From an uncultured Muribaculaceae bacterium (GTDB lineage: Bacteria > Bacteroidota > Bacteroidia > Bacteroidales > Muribaculaceae), in contig CAUBWJ010000004.1 of the NCBI GenBank assembly GCA_958439725.1, positions 1-64,000 of the forward strand: a DNA stretch of 64,000 nucleotides. Direction: 5' to 3'. Within the stretch, counting starts at the first letter, position 1, and each line of letters starts with the position of its first letter. The position numbers were made by a program, and so were the translations under genes. The notes below the pieces were generated by a model. The model saw only the letters and a list, made by a program, of their open reading frames with translations. It was not told the origin of the DNA and ran no database searches. Of this stretch, positions 28,168-37,255 are shown piece by piece.

Positions 28168-28710
28168 ATGGACACCTTAACTATAATAATCGTCATAATC
28201 TTCGTGGCGGCGCTGATAGCCGGAGGAAGCAAAGGCTTCGTGAGGCAGCTCGGTTCTTTCGCCGCAATCATTGCCGCGATAATAGCGTGCCGCCTCTTCC
28301 TGCCGCAGGCCACGGCTGTGGCTTCGCGCCTGCTGGGCGTTCCGGCCGACGGAAGCGATCTCAATCATTATATATGTGTGATAGCCGCAGGCGCCGCTCT
28401 GTTCCTCATAGTATGGATGCTCGTGTGGCTATTGTCGCGCATGATACACCGAGCCATCACGGCTGTGAAACTCGGGCCGGTCAACGCCATAGCCGGTTCC
28501 CTGTTCATGGCCTTCAAATGGATGCTCGTGACAAGTCTGGCTCTCAACGCCTGGATGGCTGTCTCGCCGGGCGCCCGGGCGCTTCAACAGCCGTCGTCGG
28601 TGGTCGAGGCAGTGGAGGCGATAGCCCCCGCGACACTCGGTTTCATAAAAGACCATGCAGCTGATTATCAACCAAACCTCATAAAACAAAATAAAAATGA
28701 AAACCAGTAA
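28168..28710 (+). CDS. cvpA: CvpA-family inner-membrane protein
   Basis: A 180-residue membrane protein with four hydrophobic helices and the CvpA-family pattern: an N-terminal helix, the conserved KGFVRQLGSFAAIIAAIIAC, and later LGPVNAIAGSLFMAFKWMLV. CvpA homologues are needed for colicin V production in E. coli and have been linked to envelope stress and bile tolerance; the molecular role is unknown. The start has a predicted promoter 30 bp upstream. The next gene overlaps its 3' end by 14 bp, so the two are translated from one message. Confidence 0.87.
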   Translation: MDTLTIIIVIIFVAALIAGGSKGFVRQLGSFAAIIAAIIACRLFLPQATAVASRLLGVPADGSDLNHYICVIAAGAALFLIVWMLVWLLSRMIHRAITAVKLGPVNAIAGSLFMAFKWMLVTSLALNAWMAVSPGARALQQPSSVVEAVEAIAPATLGFIKDHAADYQPNLIKQNKNENQ

Positions 28711-29473
28711 CATGATTCTCAAAACGATAATATGCCTGCTGATACTCGCTGTATTTCCGGCGGCATTCGCGTCGTCGCCCCGTAAGGTAACCCTTATGTC
28801 CTACAACATCCGCAACGGCGTGGGCATCGACAACGTGCGCGACATCGACCGCACGGCCGCCGTAATCGCAGCCGTGTCGCCCGACGCCGTGGCTGTGGAA
28901 GAAGTAGACTCCGTTACCGGCCGCTCCGGCGGAGCATACGTGCTGGGATTGCTTGCCGAAAAACTCGGGATGCATGCCACTTACGCTCCCGCCATAGACT
29001 TCGACGGCGGCCGCTACGGCATTGGCATGCTTTCACGCCGCGAGCCTCTCACGGTAAAGCGCCTGCAACTTCCCGGACGGGAGGAGCAGCGCACAATACT
29101 TCTCTGCGAATTCGAGGACTATGTGTACTGCGCCACCCACCTGTCGCTTACCGAGGCCGACCGCGACGCGTCACTGAAAATCATTCTCGATGCCGTGAAG
29201 GATGCCGGCAAGCCCGTGTTCCTGGCCGGTGATTTCAACTCCGCGCCCGACGAGCCTTTCATGCTCGACTTCCGGCAGAGTTTCACAGTGCTCAGCGACA
29301 TCACGGCTGCGACTTTCCCCGCCGACAATCCCGTTGACATCATCGACTACATCACCGAGCTCAAACGTCCCGGCGTGAAGGGCGCCAAAGTGCTGTCGGC
29401 AGAGGTGGTTGACGCACCCACCCAGAGCGACCACCGCCCCATAGTGGTGAAACTCGTATTGCCCGCGCGGTAA
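28697..29473 (+). CDS. exported endonuclease/exonuclease/phosphatase-fold protein
   Basis: A 258-residue protein with a signal peptide (MILKTIICLLILAVFPAAFA) and a complete EEP (DNase I-like) domain. Visible motifs are LMSYNIRNGVG, VEEVD (metal Glu), VYCATHLSL, VFLAGDFNSAPDEP (the GDFN motif) and SDHRPIVVKL (catalytic His at the end). It should hydrolyse phosphodiesters or phosphomonoesters in the periplasm or at the surface; nucleic acid, phosphoinositide and sphingomyelin-type substrates are all possible for this fold. It overlaps cvpA by 14 bp. An alternative ATG is at 28712. Confidence 0.85.
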   Translation: MKTSNMILKTIICLLILAVFPAAFASSPRKVTLMSYNIRNGVGIDNVRDIDRTAAVIAAVSPDAVAVEEVDSVTGRSGGAYVLGLLAEKLGMHATYAPAIDFDGGRYGIGMLSRREPLTVKRLQLPGREEQRTILLCEFEDYVYCATHLSLTEADRDASLKIILDAVKDAGKPVFLAGDFNSAPDEPFMLDFRQSFTVLSDITAATFPADNPVDIIDYITELKRPGVKGAKVLSAEVVDAPTQSDHRPIVVKLVLPAR

Positions 29474-29488
29474 TTCGTGGTTTTTTGT

Positions 29489-29496
29489 TAATTTTG
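29489..29496 (+). promoter_or_regulatory. -7 box of the SUF operon
   Basis: TAATTTTG, 90 bp upstream of the chosen sufB start, implying a leader of about 80 bases. No clear -33 box and no recognisable IscR-type site was found. Confidence 0.45.
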
Positions 29497-29585
29497 CAGA
29501 CGCCTGTCATGCGCCGTCCAACCATAGGCGGCGCACGATTGTTGTTGATTACTGAACAACTGTGGACTCACCATCCTATCGTTTT

Positions 29586-31097
29586 ATGGACAAAGAATCT
29601 AAATTCCCTTCGCCTTCGTCACAACCCTGCAAGCCCGAAGCCCCGGGCACACGCATGTCGGGCAGCACTGACATTGACAGTGCCGTGTCGGGCGACTACA
29701 AATATGGTTTCTCCTCCGACATCGACACGGAGATTATCCCCAAGGGTCTCAACGAGGACGTGATAAGGTTTATTTCCGCCCGAAAGGGAGAGCCTGACTG
29801 GCTGCTTGAATTCCGCCTGAAGGCCTACCGCTACTGGCTCACGCTCACTCCTCCTCACTGGGCCCATCTCGACATCCCCGAAATAGACTTCCAGGCAATA
29901 AGCTATTATGCCGCGCCGGTGAAGAAGGAAGGGCCCAAATCTCTCGACGAGGTAGACCCCGAGCTTCTCGACACCTTCAACAAACTCGGTATCCCGCTCG
30001 AGGAACAGAAACTCCAGGTGGGAATGGCCGTGGACGCCGTGATGGACTCCGTGAGCGTCAAGACCACCCATCGCGAGAAGCTCGCCGACATGGGCATAAT
30101 CTTCTGCTCCATATCCGAGGCCGTGAAGGATTACCCCGACCTTGTGCGCAAATATCTGGGCAAGGTGGTGAGCTACCGCGACAACTTCTATGCCGCGTTG
30201 AACTCCGCCGTGTTCTCCGACGGCTCCTTTGTATATATTCCCAAGGGAGTACGCTGCCCCATGGAGCTCTCAACCTATTTCCGCATCAACGCATCGGGCA
30301 CCGGACAGTTCGAGCGCACGCTCATTGTGGCCGACGATGACTCATACGTGAGCTATCTTGAAGGCTGCACCGCCCCGCAGCGCGACGAAAACCAGCTCCA
30401 CGCCGCCATAGTGGAGATTATAGTGGAAGACCGTGCGGAAGTGAAATATTCCACCGTCCAGAACTGGTATGCTGGCGATGCCGAGGGACGCGGAGGCGTC
30501 TATAATTTCGTGACCAAGCGCGGCCTCTGCCGGGGCGATTTCTCGAAACTCTCATGGACGCAGGTCGAGACCGGATCGGCTATCACATGGAAATATCCCG
30601 GCTGCATTCTGGCCGGCGAAGGCTCCGTGGGCGAGTTCTATTCAGTGGCCGTGACCCGCAACCGCCAGCAGGCCGATACCGGTACGAAGATGATTCATCT
30701 GGGGCGCAACACCCGAAGCACCATCGTGAGCAAAGGAATTTCGGCCGGATACAGCCAGAACTCCTACCGCGGTCTGGTAAAAGTGGTGCCGGGAGCCACC
30801 GGATGCCGCAACTACACCCAGTGCGACAGCCTGCTGCTGTCGTCGACCTGCGGCGCGCACACCTTCCCCTATATCGACGTGATGGACGACACCGCCATTG
30901 TGGAGCACGAAGCCACCACATCCAAAATTTCGGAAGACCAGCTCTTTTACTGCAACCAGCGCGGCATCCCCACCGAGGAAGCCGTGGGCCTGATTGTCAA
31001 CGGTTATGCCAAGGAGGTGATGAACAAGCTCCCGATGGAATTTGCCGTGGAAGCGCAGAAGCTTCTGGCCATAACACTCGAAGGCTCCGTGGGATAA
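29586..31097 (+). CDS. sufB: Fe-S cluster assembly scaffold subunit SufB
   Basis: A 503-residue cytoplasmic scaffold subunit that builds Fe-S clusters with SufC and SufD. The SufB hallmark blocks are visible: FSDGSFVYIPKGVRCPMELS, TLIVADDDSYVSYLEGCTAP, QNWYAGDAEGRGGVYNFVTK and the C-terminal FYCNQRGIPTEEAVGLIVNG. The first ~35 residues are Ser/Pro-rich and not part of the core. The ATG at 29586 (MDKESKFP) is preferred; an in-frame ATG 24 bp earlier is possible. It is the first gene of sufB-sufC-sufD-sufS. Confidence 0.96.
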   Translation: MDKESKFPSPSSQPCKPEAPGTRMSGSTDIDSAVSGDYKYGFSSDIDTEIIPKGLNEDVIRFISARKGEPDWLLEFRLKAYRYWLTLTPPHWAHLDIPEIDFQAISYYAAPVKKEGPKSLDEVDPELLDTFNKLGIPLEEQKLQVGMAVDAVMDSVSVKTTHREKLADMGIIFCSISEAVKDYPDLVRKYLGKVVSYRDNFYAALNSAVFSDGSFVYIPKGVRCPMELSTYFRINASGTGQFERTLIVADDDSYVSYLEGCTAPQRDENQLHAAIVEIIVEDRAEVKYSTVQNWYAGDAEGRGGVYNFVTKRGLCRGDFSKLSWTQVETGSAITWKYPGCILAGEGSVGEFYSVAVTRNRQQADTGTKMIHLGRNTRSTIVSKGISAGYSQNSYRGLVKVVPGATGCRNYTQCDSLLLSSTCGAHTFPYIDVMDDTAIVEHEATTSKISEDQLFYCNQRGIPTEEAVGLIVNGYAKEVMNKLPMEFAVEAQKLLAITLEGSVG

Positions 31098-31145
31098 CTC
31101 CGGGCAGTATTTCACAATCACAGAATAAATATCTCATACCGCTAT

Positions 31146-31913
31146 ATGAACCAGCTTCTCAAAGTAGAAAACCTCCATGCCGGAATAGAAGGCAAGGAAA
31201 TACTCAAGGGCATAAACCTCACCGTGAACCGCGGAGAGGTCCACGCCATAATGGGGCCCAACGGTTCCGGCAAGAGCACTCTTAGCGAGGTACTCGCCGG
31301 AAATCCCGCTTTCACCGTCACCGAAGGCACCGTCGATTTCCACGGCACCGACCTGCTGGCCCTCTCGCCCGAGGACCGCAGCCACGAGGGACTTTTCCTC
31401 TCGTTCCAGTATCCGGTGGAGATACCCGGAGTGTCGATGGTCAACTTCATGCGCGCGGCCCTCAACGCCAAGCGAAAATATTTCAATGAGCCTCCCATGT
31501 CGGCCACCGATTTCCTCAAACTCATGCGCCAGAAGCGCGCTATTGTGGAGCTTGACAACAAGCTTGCCTCACGCTCGGTCAACGAAGGCTTTTCCGGCGG
31601 CGAGAAAAAGCGCAACGAGATTTTCCAGATGGCCGTGCTCGAACCGCAGCTGTCCATCCTCGACGAGACCGACTCGGGTCTCGACATCGACGCGCTCCGC
31701 ATCGTGGCCGGAGGTGTAAACAAGCTCCGCACCGACCGCAACGCCACAATAGTGATAACACACTACCAGCGTCTGCTCGACTATATAAAGCCCGACTTTG
31801 TCCATGTGCTCTACAAAGGCCGCATAGTACGCACCGGCGGTCCCGAACTCGCCCTTGAGCTCGAGGAACGCGGCTACGACTGGATCAAAGAGCAGGTTGA
31901 CACATCACACTGA
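31146..31913 (+). CDS. sufC: Fe-S assembly ATPase SufC
   Basis: A 255-residue ABC-type ATPase that drives conformational change of the SufB-SufD scaffold. Walker A is GPNGSGKSTL, the signature is FSGGEKKRNEIFQM (the SufC form), and Walker B/D-loop is LSILDETDSGLDIDAL. The gap after sufB is 48 bp and sufD follows after 7 bp. Confidence 0.97.
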   Translation: MNQLLKVENLHAGIEGKEILKGINLTVNRGEVHAIMGPNGSGKSTLSEVLAGNPAFTVTEGTVDFHGTDLLALSPEDRSHEGLFLSFQYPVEIPGVSMVNFMRAALNAKRKYFNEPPMSATDFLKLMRQKRAIVELDNKLASRSVNEGFSGGEKKRNEIFQMAVLEPQLSILDETDSGLDIDALRIVAGGVNKLRTDRNATIVITHYQRLLDYIKPDFVHVLYKGRIVRTGGPELALELEERGYDWIKEQVDTSH

Positions 31914-31920
31914 GAAGCCA

Positions 31921-33294
31921 ATGAATCCGCTTGACCAATACATAAAGCTATATACCGACAACGCGGCCACCGTCGACGCCGGCTCGGCTCCGGCGCTCAA
32001 CGCCCTGCGCTCCGCCGCCCTCAGCGCCCTGGAGGCCGGGGGGGGAGCGCAACTGCCGGCGCGCGGTTCGGAAAACTATGAGCGCACCGACCTGCGGGCC
32101 ATGTATGCTCCCGATCTCGGTGTGAATATAAACCGCGTGGCCATACCCGTGGATGTGGCCGCCACCTTCCATTGCGACGTCCCCAATCTCTCCACCCTCC
32201 TTGGCATAGTGGTGAACGACGCTTTCGTGCCCTCATCCACCCTCGTGTCCAACCTTCCCGAAGGGGTGCTCTTCTGCTCCTTGCGCAAAGCCGCGCAGGA
32301 GCATCCGGCCCTCGTGGAAAGCCATTACGGCGCCCTGGCGCCTCTTGGCAACCCCGCAGTGGCACTCAACACCCTTCTGGCGCAGGACGGCGTGATGATC
32401 TATGTGCCCGACGGCGTGACGGTAGAAAAGCCTCTGCAACTCGTCAACATATTCCATTCGCCCACGCCGCTTATGGCGCCGCGGCGCGTGCTCGTGGTGC
32501 TCGGCAAGGGTGCGAAGGCCCAGATTCTCGTGTGCGACCACACGCAGCCTGACGCTGCTGATGAGAGCACTGCCTATCTGTCGTCGCAGGTGATAGAGAT
32601 TTTCATGGGCGAGGATTCGTCGCTTGACTATTACGACATCGAGGAGTCTTCGCCGCTCACATCACGCCACTCCATGGTGTTTGCCTCGCAGAAAGCCGGC
32701 TCGCAGCTGGCGGGAGGAACGGTGACGCTGCTCAACGGCACCACGCGCAACGACTTCAGCGTGACGCTCGACGCTCAGGGATGCCACACGCATCTCGCCG
32801 GAATGGCCATAGGCTCCGCAAAATCCCACACTGACAATCTCACGTCAGTGCGTCATCTGGCCCCCCGCTGCAACAGCAACCAGATTTACAAATACGTGCT
32901 CGACGACGACGCCACCGGGGCGTTCACCGGAAGAATCTACGTGGATCCCGCAGCTCCGTTCACCGATGCCTACCAGACCAACCGCAACATCCTTGCCTCG
33001 GCCGGAGCGCGCATGCACGCCAAGCCACAGCTCGAAATCTACAACGACGACGTGAAATGCTCCCACGGCGCCACCACGGGCCAGCTCGACAGCGAAGCCC
33101 TGTTCTATATGCAGACACGCGGTATTCCCGCTCAGGAGGCGCGCACGATGCTCATGCAGGCGTTCATGACCGACGTTATCGACGGCGTGGCCATAGAAGG
33201 TCTGCGCGACCGCCTGCGCCATCTGGTAGAGAAACGCTTCCATGGCACCCTCGGCGCCTGCGCCTCATGCCGCACCGCCTGCCGCGAATCCTGA
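31921..33294 (+). CDS. sufD: Fe-S assembly scaffold subunit SufD
   Basis: A 457-residue partner of SufB. The C-terminal half has the SufBD fold with FTGRIYVDPAAPFTDAYQTN and the SufD block KPQLEIYNDDVKCSHGATTG (its histidine and cysteine are functionally important), then FYMQTRGIPAQEARTMLMQA. The C-terminus carries CASCRTACRES, a small cysteine cluster of unknown role. The ATG at 31921 (MNPLDQYIKLY) is chosen, since earlier in-frame starts would overlap sufC. Eight bases separate the sufC stop from it. Confidence 0.95.
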   Translation: MNPLDQYIKLYTDNAATVDAGSAPALNALRSAALSALEAGGGAQLPARGSENYERTDLRAMYAPDLGVNINRVAIPVDVAATFHCDVPNLSTLLGIVVNDAFVPSSTLVSNLPEGVLFCSLRKAAQEHPALVESHYGALAPLGNPAVALNTLLAQDGVMIYVPDGVTVEKPLQLVNIFHSPTPLMAPRRVLVVLGKGAKAQILVCDHTQPDAADESTAYLSSQVIEIFMGEDSSLDYYDIEESSPLTSRHSMVFASQKAGSQLAGGTVTLLNGTTRNDFSVTLDAQGCHTHLAGMAIGSAKSHTDNLTSVRHLAPRCNSNQIYKYVLDDDATGAFTGRIYVDPAAPFTDAYQTNRNILASAGARMHAKPQLEIYNDDVKCSHGATTGQLDSEALFYMQTRGIPAQEARTMLMQAFMTDVIDGVAIEGLRDRLRHLVEKRFHGTLGACASCRTACRES

Positions 33295-33316
33295 CCGTAA
33301 AACACTCTCCAAAGTC

Positions 33317-34543
33317 ATGTCCCGACCATTCGACCCTCTGATATACCGCCGCGACTTCCCGGTGCTCGACCGCACCGTCTACGGCCGGCCCCTCATCTAT
33401 TTCGACAATACCGCATCGTCGCAGACTCCCCGCTGCGTGGTGGAGAAAATAGAGGATGTGTATTTCAATCATAAGGCTAACGTTCACCGCGGCGTCCACG
33501 CCCTCTCTCAGGAGGCTACCTCCATGATGGAGGCCACCCGCTCAAGGGTGGCGCGCTTCATAGGCGCCGCTTCCGACCGCGAGATTATTTTCACACGCGG
33601 CACCACCGAGGCCATCAACCTCGTGGCCTCAAGCTACGGACAGCTGCTTGAAGCGGGCGACCGCGTGGTGCTCACCGTCATGGAGCATCATGCCAACATT
33701 GTTCCCTGGCAGCTGCTGCGCGACCGCCGCGGCATAGAGATAGAAGTAGTGCCGATGCTTGCCGACGGCTCGCTGGATATGGATGCCTACCGCGCCATCC
33801 TTGCCCGCGGAGGGGTCAAAATGGTATCGGTGACCCACGTGAGCAATGTGCTGGGCACCGTCAATCCAGTGGAGGAAATCGTCCGCCTGGCCCACGACGC
33901 CGGAGCGGTGGCGCTGATAGACGGCGCGCAGGCCGTGGCCCACACGCGGCTCGACATGCAGCGGCTCGACGCCGACTTCTACGTGTTTTCCTCACACAAG
34001 ATGTACGGCCCCACGGGCATAGGCGTGCTTTACGGCCGCGAATCGCTTCTTGACCGCATGCCCCCCTATCAGGGCGGAGGCGAGATGATAAGCCACGTCA
34101 CATTCGAGCATACCACCTATGCCGACCTTCCTTTCAAGTTCGAGGCCGGTACGCCCGATTATGTGGGAATCGCCGCGCTCCACACCGCCATCGACTATAT
34201 GGAATCCGTGGGGATAGAGGCTATGGCCGCCCACGAGGAGGAGCTGCTGCGCTACACCACGCCGCGTATGCTCCAGATACCCGGCATGCGCATATTCGGC
34301 ACCGCGCCGGGCAAAGCAGCCATAATATCGTTTCTGATAGGCAAAGCCCATCATTACGACACCGGAATGCTCCTTGACAAACTCGGAATAGCCGTTCGCA
34401 CCGGCCATCACTGCGCCCAGCCTCTCATGCACGCTCTGGGTATAGAAGGGACGGTGAGGGCTTCGTTTGCGCTTTACAACACCAAGGAGGAGTGCGACCG
34501 TTTCATAGAAGCACTGACGCGGGTGGCCGCGATGCTTGAATGA
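33317..34543 (+). CDS. sufS: cysteine desulfurase SufS
   Basis: A 408-residue pyridoxal-phosphate enzyme that removes sulfur from cysteine and supplies it to SufBCD. The PLP lysine is in FSSHKMYGPTG (Lys228), the PLP-contact histidine in VMEHHANIVPW, and the persulfide cysteine in RTGHHCAQP (Cys366), the group II desulfurase arrangement. The start at 33317 (MSRPFDPLIYRRDFP) follows sufD by 22 bp. No sufE or sufU lies in the window, so its sulfur acceptor must be elsewhere or be SufB directly. Confidence 0.96.
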   Translation: MSRPFDPLIYRRDFPVLDRTVYGRPLIYFDNTASSQTPRCVVEKIEDVYFNHKANVHRGVHALSQEATSMMEATRSRVARFIGAASDREIIFTRGTTEAINLVASSYGQLLEAGDRVVLTVMEHHANIVPWQLLRDRRGIEIEVVPMLADGSLDMDAYRAILARGGVKMVSVTHVSNVLGTVNPVEEIVRLAHDAGAVALIDGAQAVAHTRLDMQRLDADFYVFSSHKMYGPTGIGVLYGRESLLDRMPPYQGGGEMISHVTFEHTTYADLPFKFEAGTPDYVGIAALHTAIDYMESVGIEAMAAHEEELLRYTTPRMLQIPGMRIFGTAPGKAAIISFLIGKAHHYDTGMLLDKLGIAVRTGHHCAQPLMHALGIEGTVRASFALYNTKEECDRFIEALTRVAAMLE

Positions 34544-34559
34544 AAATCCTGTAACAGAC

Positions 34560-35276
34560 ATGAACCTTACCCCCGACGAACTCAGCCGCTATGCACGCCA
34601 TATCTCCCTGCCCGAGATAGGACAGGAAGGACAGCAGAAGCTCAAGGACGCGTCGGTGCTGATAATCGGAGCAGGAGGCCTCGGTTCGCCCGTGGCCCTG
34701 TATCTTGCTGCCGCCGGAGTCGGCACCATCGGTATCGCCGACGCCGATACCGTGAGCATCTCCAATCTGCAGCGCCAGATAATCCACGACACACCCTCGG
34801 TGGGGCGGCTGAAGGTGGAAAGCGCCGCCGGCCGCATGGAGCGGCTCAACCCGCATGTGAAGACCGTAACCTACCCCATGATGCTCACCGACGGGAACAT
34901 CGCGGATATAATGGCGCGCTATGACTTCATTATCGAGGCGTCCGACAGTCTCGCCACCAAATTCCTTGTGGACCGCGCCTGCCTCGCCGCCGGAAAGCCT
35001 TACAGCCACGGCGCCATATCGGCGTTCGAGGGGCAGACCATGACCGTGCTCCCCGGTTCGGTGAGATTCACCGATATTTTCCCCGACGGTCCCGATGCGG
35101 TGGAGCGTCCGTCGGGGGCGCCATCCGGGCCTTTCGGAGTGGTGCCCGGCATTCTGGGCTGCATACAGGCAGCCGAAGCCATCAAATGGATTACAGGCGT
35201 GGGCGAGCTGCTTACCGACTGCCTGCTGCGCTTCGACGTCCTCACAATGCAATTCTCCCGGATAGCCCTGCGCTGA
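34560..35276 (+). CDS. ThiF/MoeB/HesA-family E1-like adenylyltransferase lacking zinc cysteines
   Basis: A 238-residue E1-like enzyme that adenylates the C-terminus of a ubiquitin-like sulfur carrier. It has the ATP site GAGGLGSPVALYLAAAGVG (37-55), the NLQRQIIH block (69-76) with its arginine, and the catalytic-type aspartate in IIEASDS (Asp129). In classical MoeB and ThiF a CxxC pair follows near residue 170 (CYxCLFP) and another near the C-terminus. Here the first region reads RFTDIFPDGP and the second ACS-type block is replaced by PSGAPSGPFG, so both zinc sites appear lost. The start at 34560 follows sufS by 16 bp; an upstream TTG overlaps sufS. Its partner carrier protein is not in the window. 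Confidence 0.82.
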   Translation: MNLTPDELSRYARHISLPEIGQEGQQKLKDASVLIIGAGGLGSPVALYLAAAGVGTIGIADADTVSISNLQRQIIHDTPSVGRLKVESAAGRMERLNPHVKTVTYPMMLTDGNIADIMARYDFIIEASDSLATKFLVDRACLAAGKPYSHGAISAFEGQTMTVLPGSVRFTDIFPDGPDAVERPSGAPSGPFGVVPGILGCIQAAEAIKWITGVGELLTDCLLRFDVLTMQFSRIALR

Positions 35277-35301
35277 TGGCGCCTTATCACCTTTGAATAC
35301 C

Positions 35302-35889
35302 ATGCCTGAGAATCCCCAGATATCCATGCCCACAGTCATAGCCGCCATACGGCGCGCGTGGCCGGTAAGCGACGAGGCTGTATCAGAGCTTATGAGCCTC
35401 GTGGAGCCATGCAGCTTTCCGAAACGCCACAGGCTCGTGCGCGAGGGCGTGGCCGAAGGCAAAGCCTATTTCATCGAGAAAGGGATGACGCGCTCCTACT
35501 GGATGGTCGACGGTGAGGAAATCACCACCTCCTTCTCCACCGAAGGCGGAATCGTGTTCAGCATGGACGAACTGTATTACGGCACGTTGAGCGAGGAATA
35601 CGTGGAGACCATCGAGCCTGTGACAGCCTTTGCCATATCCCTCGACGACCTGCGCCATCTCTGGGAGACGCGACTCGATTTCGCCAACTGGAGCCGGGTG
35701 ATACATCAGAACGAATACCGGCGTCTTCACCGCTCCCATAAGGAAAGGCTCACACTCACGGCTGCCGAGCGCTATCTTGCGTTCCGCAATCAGTTTCCCG
35801 AGGTGTGCCGCCGCGCCAATCTCGGTCACATAGCCTCATATCTCGGCATCTCGCCCTCCACGCTGAGCCGCCTGCGTAAACGATTTTGA
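35302..35889 (+). CDS. Crp/Fnr-family transcription regulator
   Basis: A 195-residue regulator with an N-terminal cyclic-nucleotide-binding-like barrel (KRHRLVREGVAEGKAYFIEKG, about 35-130) and a compact C-terminal winged helix whose recognition region is ANLGHIASYLGISPSTLSRL. No N-terminal cysteine set for an Fe-S cluster is seen, so it is not an obvious Fnr oxygen sensor. The ATG at 35302 (MPENPQIS) is chosen over a TTG nine bases earlier. It lies 25 bp after the E1-like gene and could be the last gene of the SUF transcript. Confidence 0.85.
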   Translation: MPENPQISMPTVIAAIRRAWPVSDEAVSELMSLVEPCSFPKRHRLVREGVAEGKAYFIEKGMTRSYWMVDGEEITTSFSTEGGIVFSMDELYYGTLSEEYVETIEPVTAFAISLDDLRHLWETRLDFANWSRVIHQNEYRRLHRSHKERLTLTAAERYLAFRNQFPEVCRRANLGHIASYLGISPSTLSRLRKRF

Positions 35890-35921
35890 CCTGCGTCAAG
35901 AACTTCGCGCCTGTTTTTGCG

Positions 35922-35929
35922 TAACTTTG
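35922..35929 (+). promoter_or_regulatory. -7 box of the acyltransferase gene
   Basis: TAACTTTG, 33 bp upstream of the ATG at 35963. It predicts a transcript start near 35936, which rules out the TTG at 35927 as the start codon. Confidence 0.5.
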
Positions 35930-35962
35930 CGGCTAAAATCAAACCAATCACCTTCATACACC

Positions 35963-37138
35963 ATGACTTTATCTCATTCCGGCCTGCGCGCGTCGGCGCA
36001 GTTCTCCGATTCAAAGCCCCATTATGAGCTGCTCGACGGTCTGCGCGGCGTTGCGGCCCTGCTCGTTCTCTGGTATCACGTACACGAAGGCTTTGCCTTC
36101 GCCAGCGGAGCGCCGATAATCGACTCGATCAACCACGGCTATCTCGCCGTAGACTTCTTTTTCATCCTCTCCGGTTTCGTGATAGGCTATGCCTACGACG
36201 ACCGCTGGGGCAGCACCCTCACCACGGGCAGCTTCATCAAGCGGCGCCTCATACGTCTGCATCCCATGGTGGTGATGGGCGCCGTGATAGGTCTGGTGTG
36301 CTTCCTTATCCAGGGAGCGGAGCAGTGGGACGGCACCAAGATGCCCACAGGCGGCATAATGACGGCTCTGCTCTGCGCCATGCTCTTCATCCCGGCTCTT
36401 CCCGGCGGCATGTATGAAGTGCGCGGAAACGGCGAGGCATTTCCCCTCAACGGCCCCGCATGGTCGCTCTTCTTCGAATATATAGGTAATATCGTCTATG
36501 CGCTCGTCATCCGCCGGTGTTCCACGCTGGTGGTAGGCATTCTGGCAGCCCTGCTGGGCGCAGCGCTCTGCTACATGACATGGACCGACATAAGCGGGGG
36601 CGACTGCCTGAGCGTGGGCTGGACAATGGCCGACAACGGATTCCTCACCGGCTCCATACGCATGCTGTTCCCCTTCACCATGGGCATTTTCCTATCGCGC
36701 ATCTTCCGCCAGAAGAGAATCAGGGGAGCCTTCTGGATATGTACCGTAATTCTGCTGGTGCTTTTCGCCGTGCCCTACATTCCCAGCGACGGCGCCATCA
36801 GCCTCAACGGCCTTTACGAGTCGCTGTGCATCATAGCCATCTTCCCCATTCTGGTGTGGATAGGCGCTTCCGGCACCACCACCGACCGCCTCTCGTCGTC
36901 CATCTGCAAATTCCTCGGCGACATCTCCTTCCCGGTCTATATCACTCACTATCCGGTGATGTATCTGTTCTATGCGTGGATGATTAAAAACAAGACCTGG
37001 ACCCTCGCCGATACATGGCCCGTGGCCATCGGAGTGATTCTTCTCAACATCCTCGTGGCGTGGCTCTGCCTCAAGCTCTACGACGAACCCGTGCGCCGCT
37101 GGCTCACCAACCGCTTTCTCCACAAGAAGAAAGCCTGA
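35963..37138 (+). CDS. acyltransferase-3 family (OafA/YrhL-like) membrane protein
   Basis: A 391-residue inner-membrane O-acyltransferase with about ten helices. The family start ELLDGLRGVAALLVLWYHVH carries the essential Arg-His pair, followed by AVDFFFILSGFVIGYAYDDR. Members acetylate or succinylate sugars of polysaccharides, lipopolysaccharide or peptidoglycan. No polysaccharide genes are adjacent, so the acceptor is unknown. It has its own predicted promoter and ends before a dyad at 37161-37196. Confidence 0.87.
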   Translation: MTLSHSGLRASAQFSDSKPHYELLDGLRGVAALLVLWYHVHEGFAFASGAPIIDSINHGYLAVDFFFILSGFVIGYAYDDRWGSTLTTGSFIKRRLIRLHPMVVMGAVIGLVCFLIQGAEQWDGTKMPTGGIMTALLCAMLFIPALPGGMYEVRGNGEAFPLNGPAWSLFFEYIGNIVYALVIRRCSTLVVGILAALLGAALCYMTWTDISGGDCLSVGWTMADNGFLTGSIRMLFPFTMGIFLSRIFRQKRIRGAFWICTVILLVLFAVPYIPSDGAISLNGLYESLCIIAIFPILVWIGASGTTTDRLSSSICKFLGDISFPVYITHYPVMYLFYAWMIKNKTWTLADTWPVAIGVILLNILVAWLCLKLYDEPVRRWLTNRFLHKKKA

Positions 37139-37160
37139 CTGCTGTGCCTGAGTCTAATTG

Positions 37161-37196
37161 TTTTAGGTTATCTTCATAAGTAAAGAATACCTAAAA
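37161..37196. repeat. inverted repeat downstream of the acyltransferase gene
   Basis: Arms TTTTAGGTTATCTT (37161-37174) and AAGAATACCTAAAA (37183-37196) pair at 12 of 14 positions around an 8-base spacer. It may be a weak terminator or an operator of the downstream uptake locus. No strong T-run follows. Confidence 0.4.
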
Positions 37197-37255
37197 GATA
37201 GTATTTACGGAAAACGCGATGATGACGAAATTTGCATCAGGATTAAAAAAAGTCT

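Noticed and set aside
34536..34560. A TTG start for the E1-like gene overlapping sufS
   Set aside because: An ATG 24 bp later fits the family N-terminus (MNLTPDELSRYARHI) and avoids the overlap.
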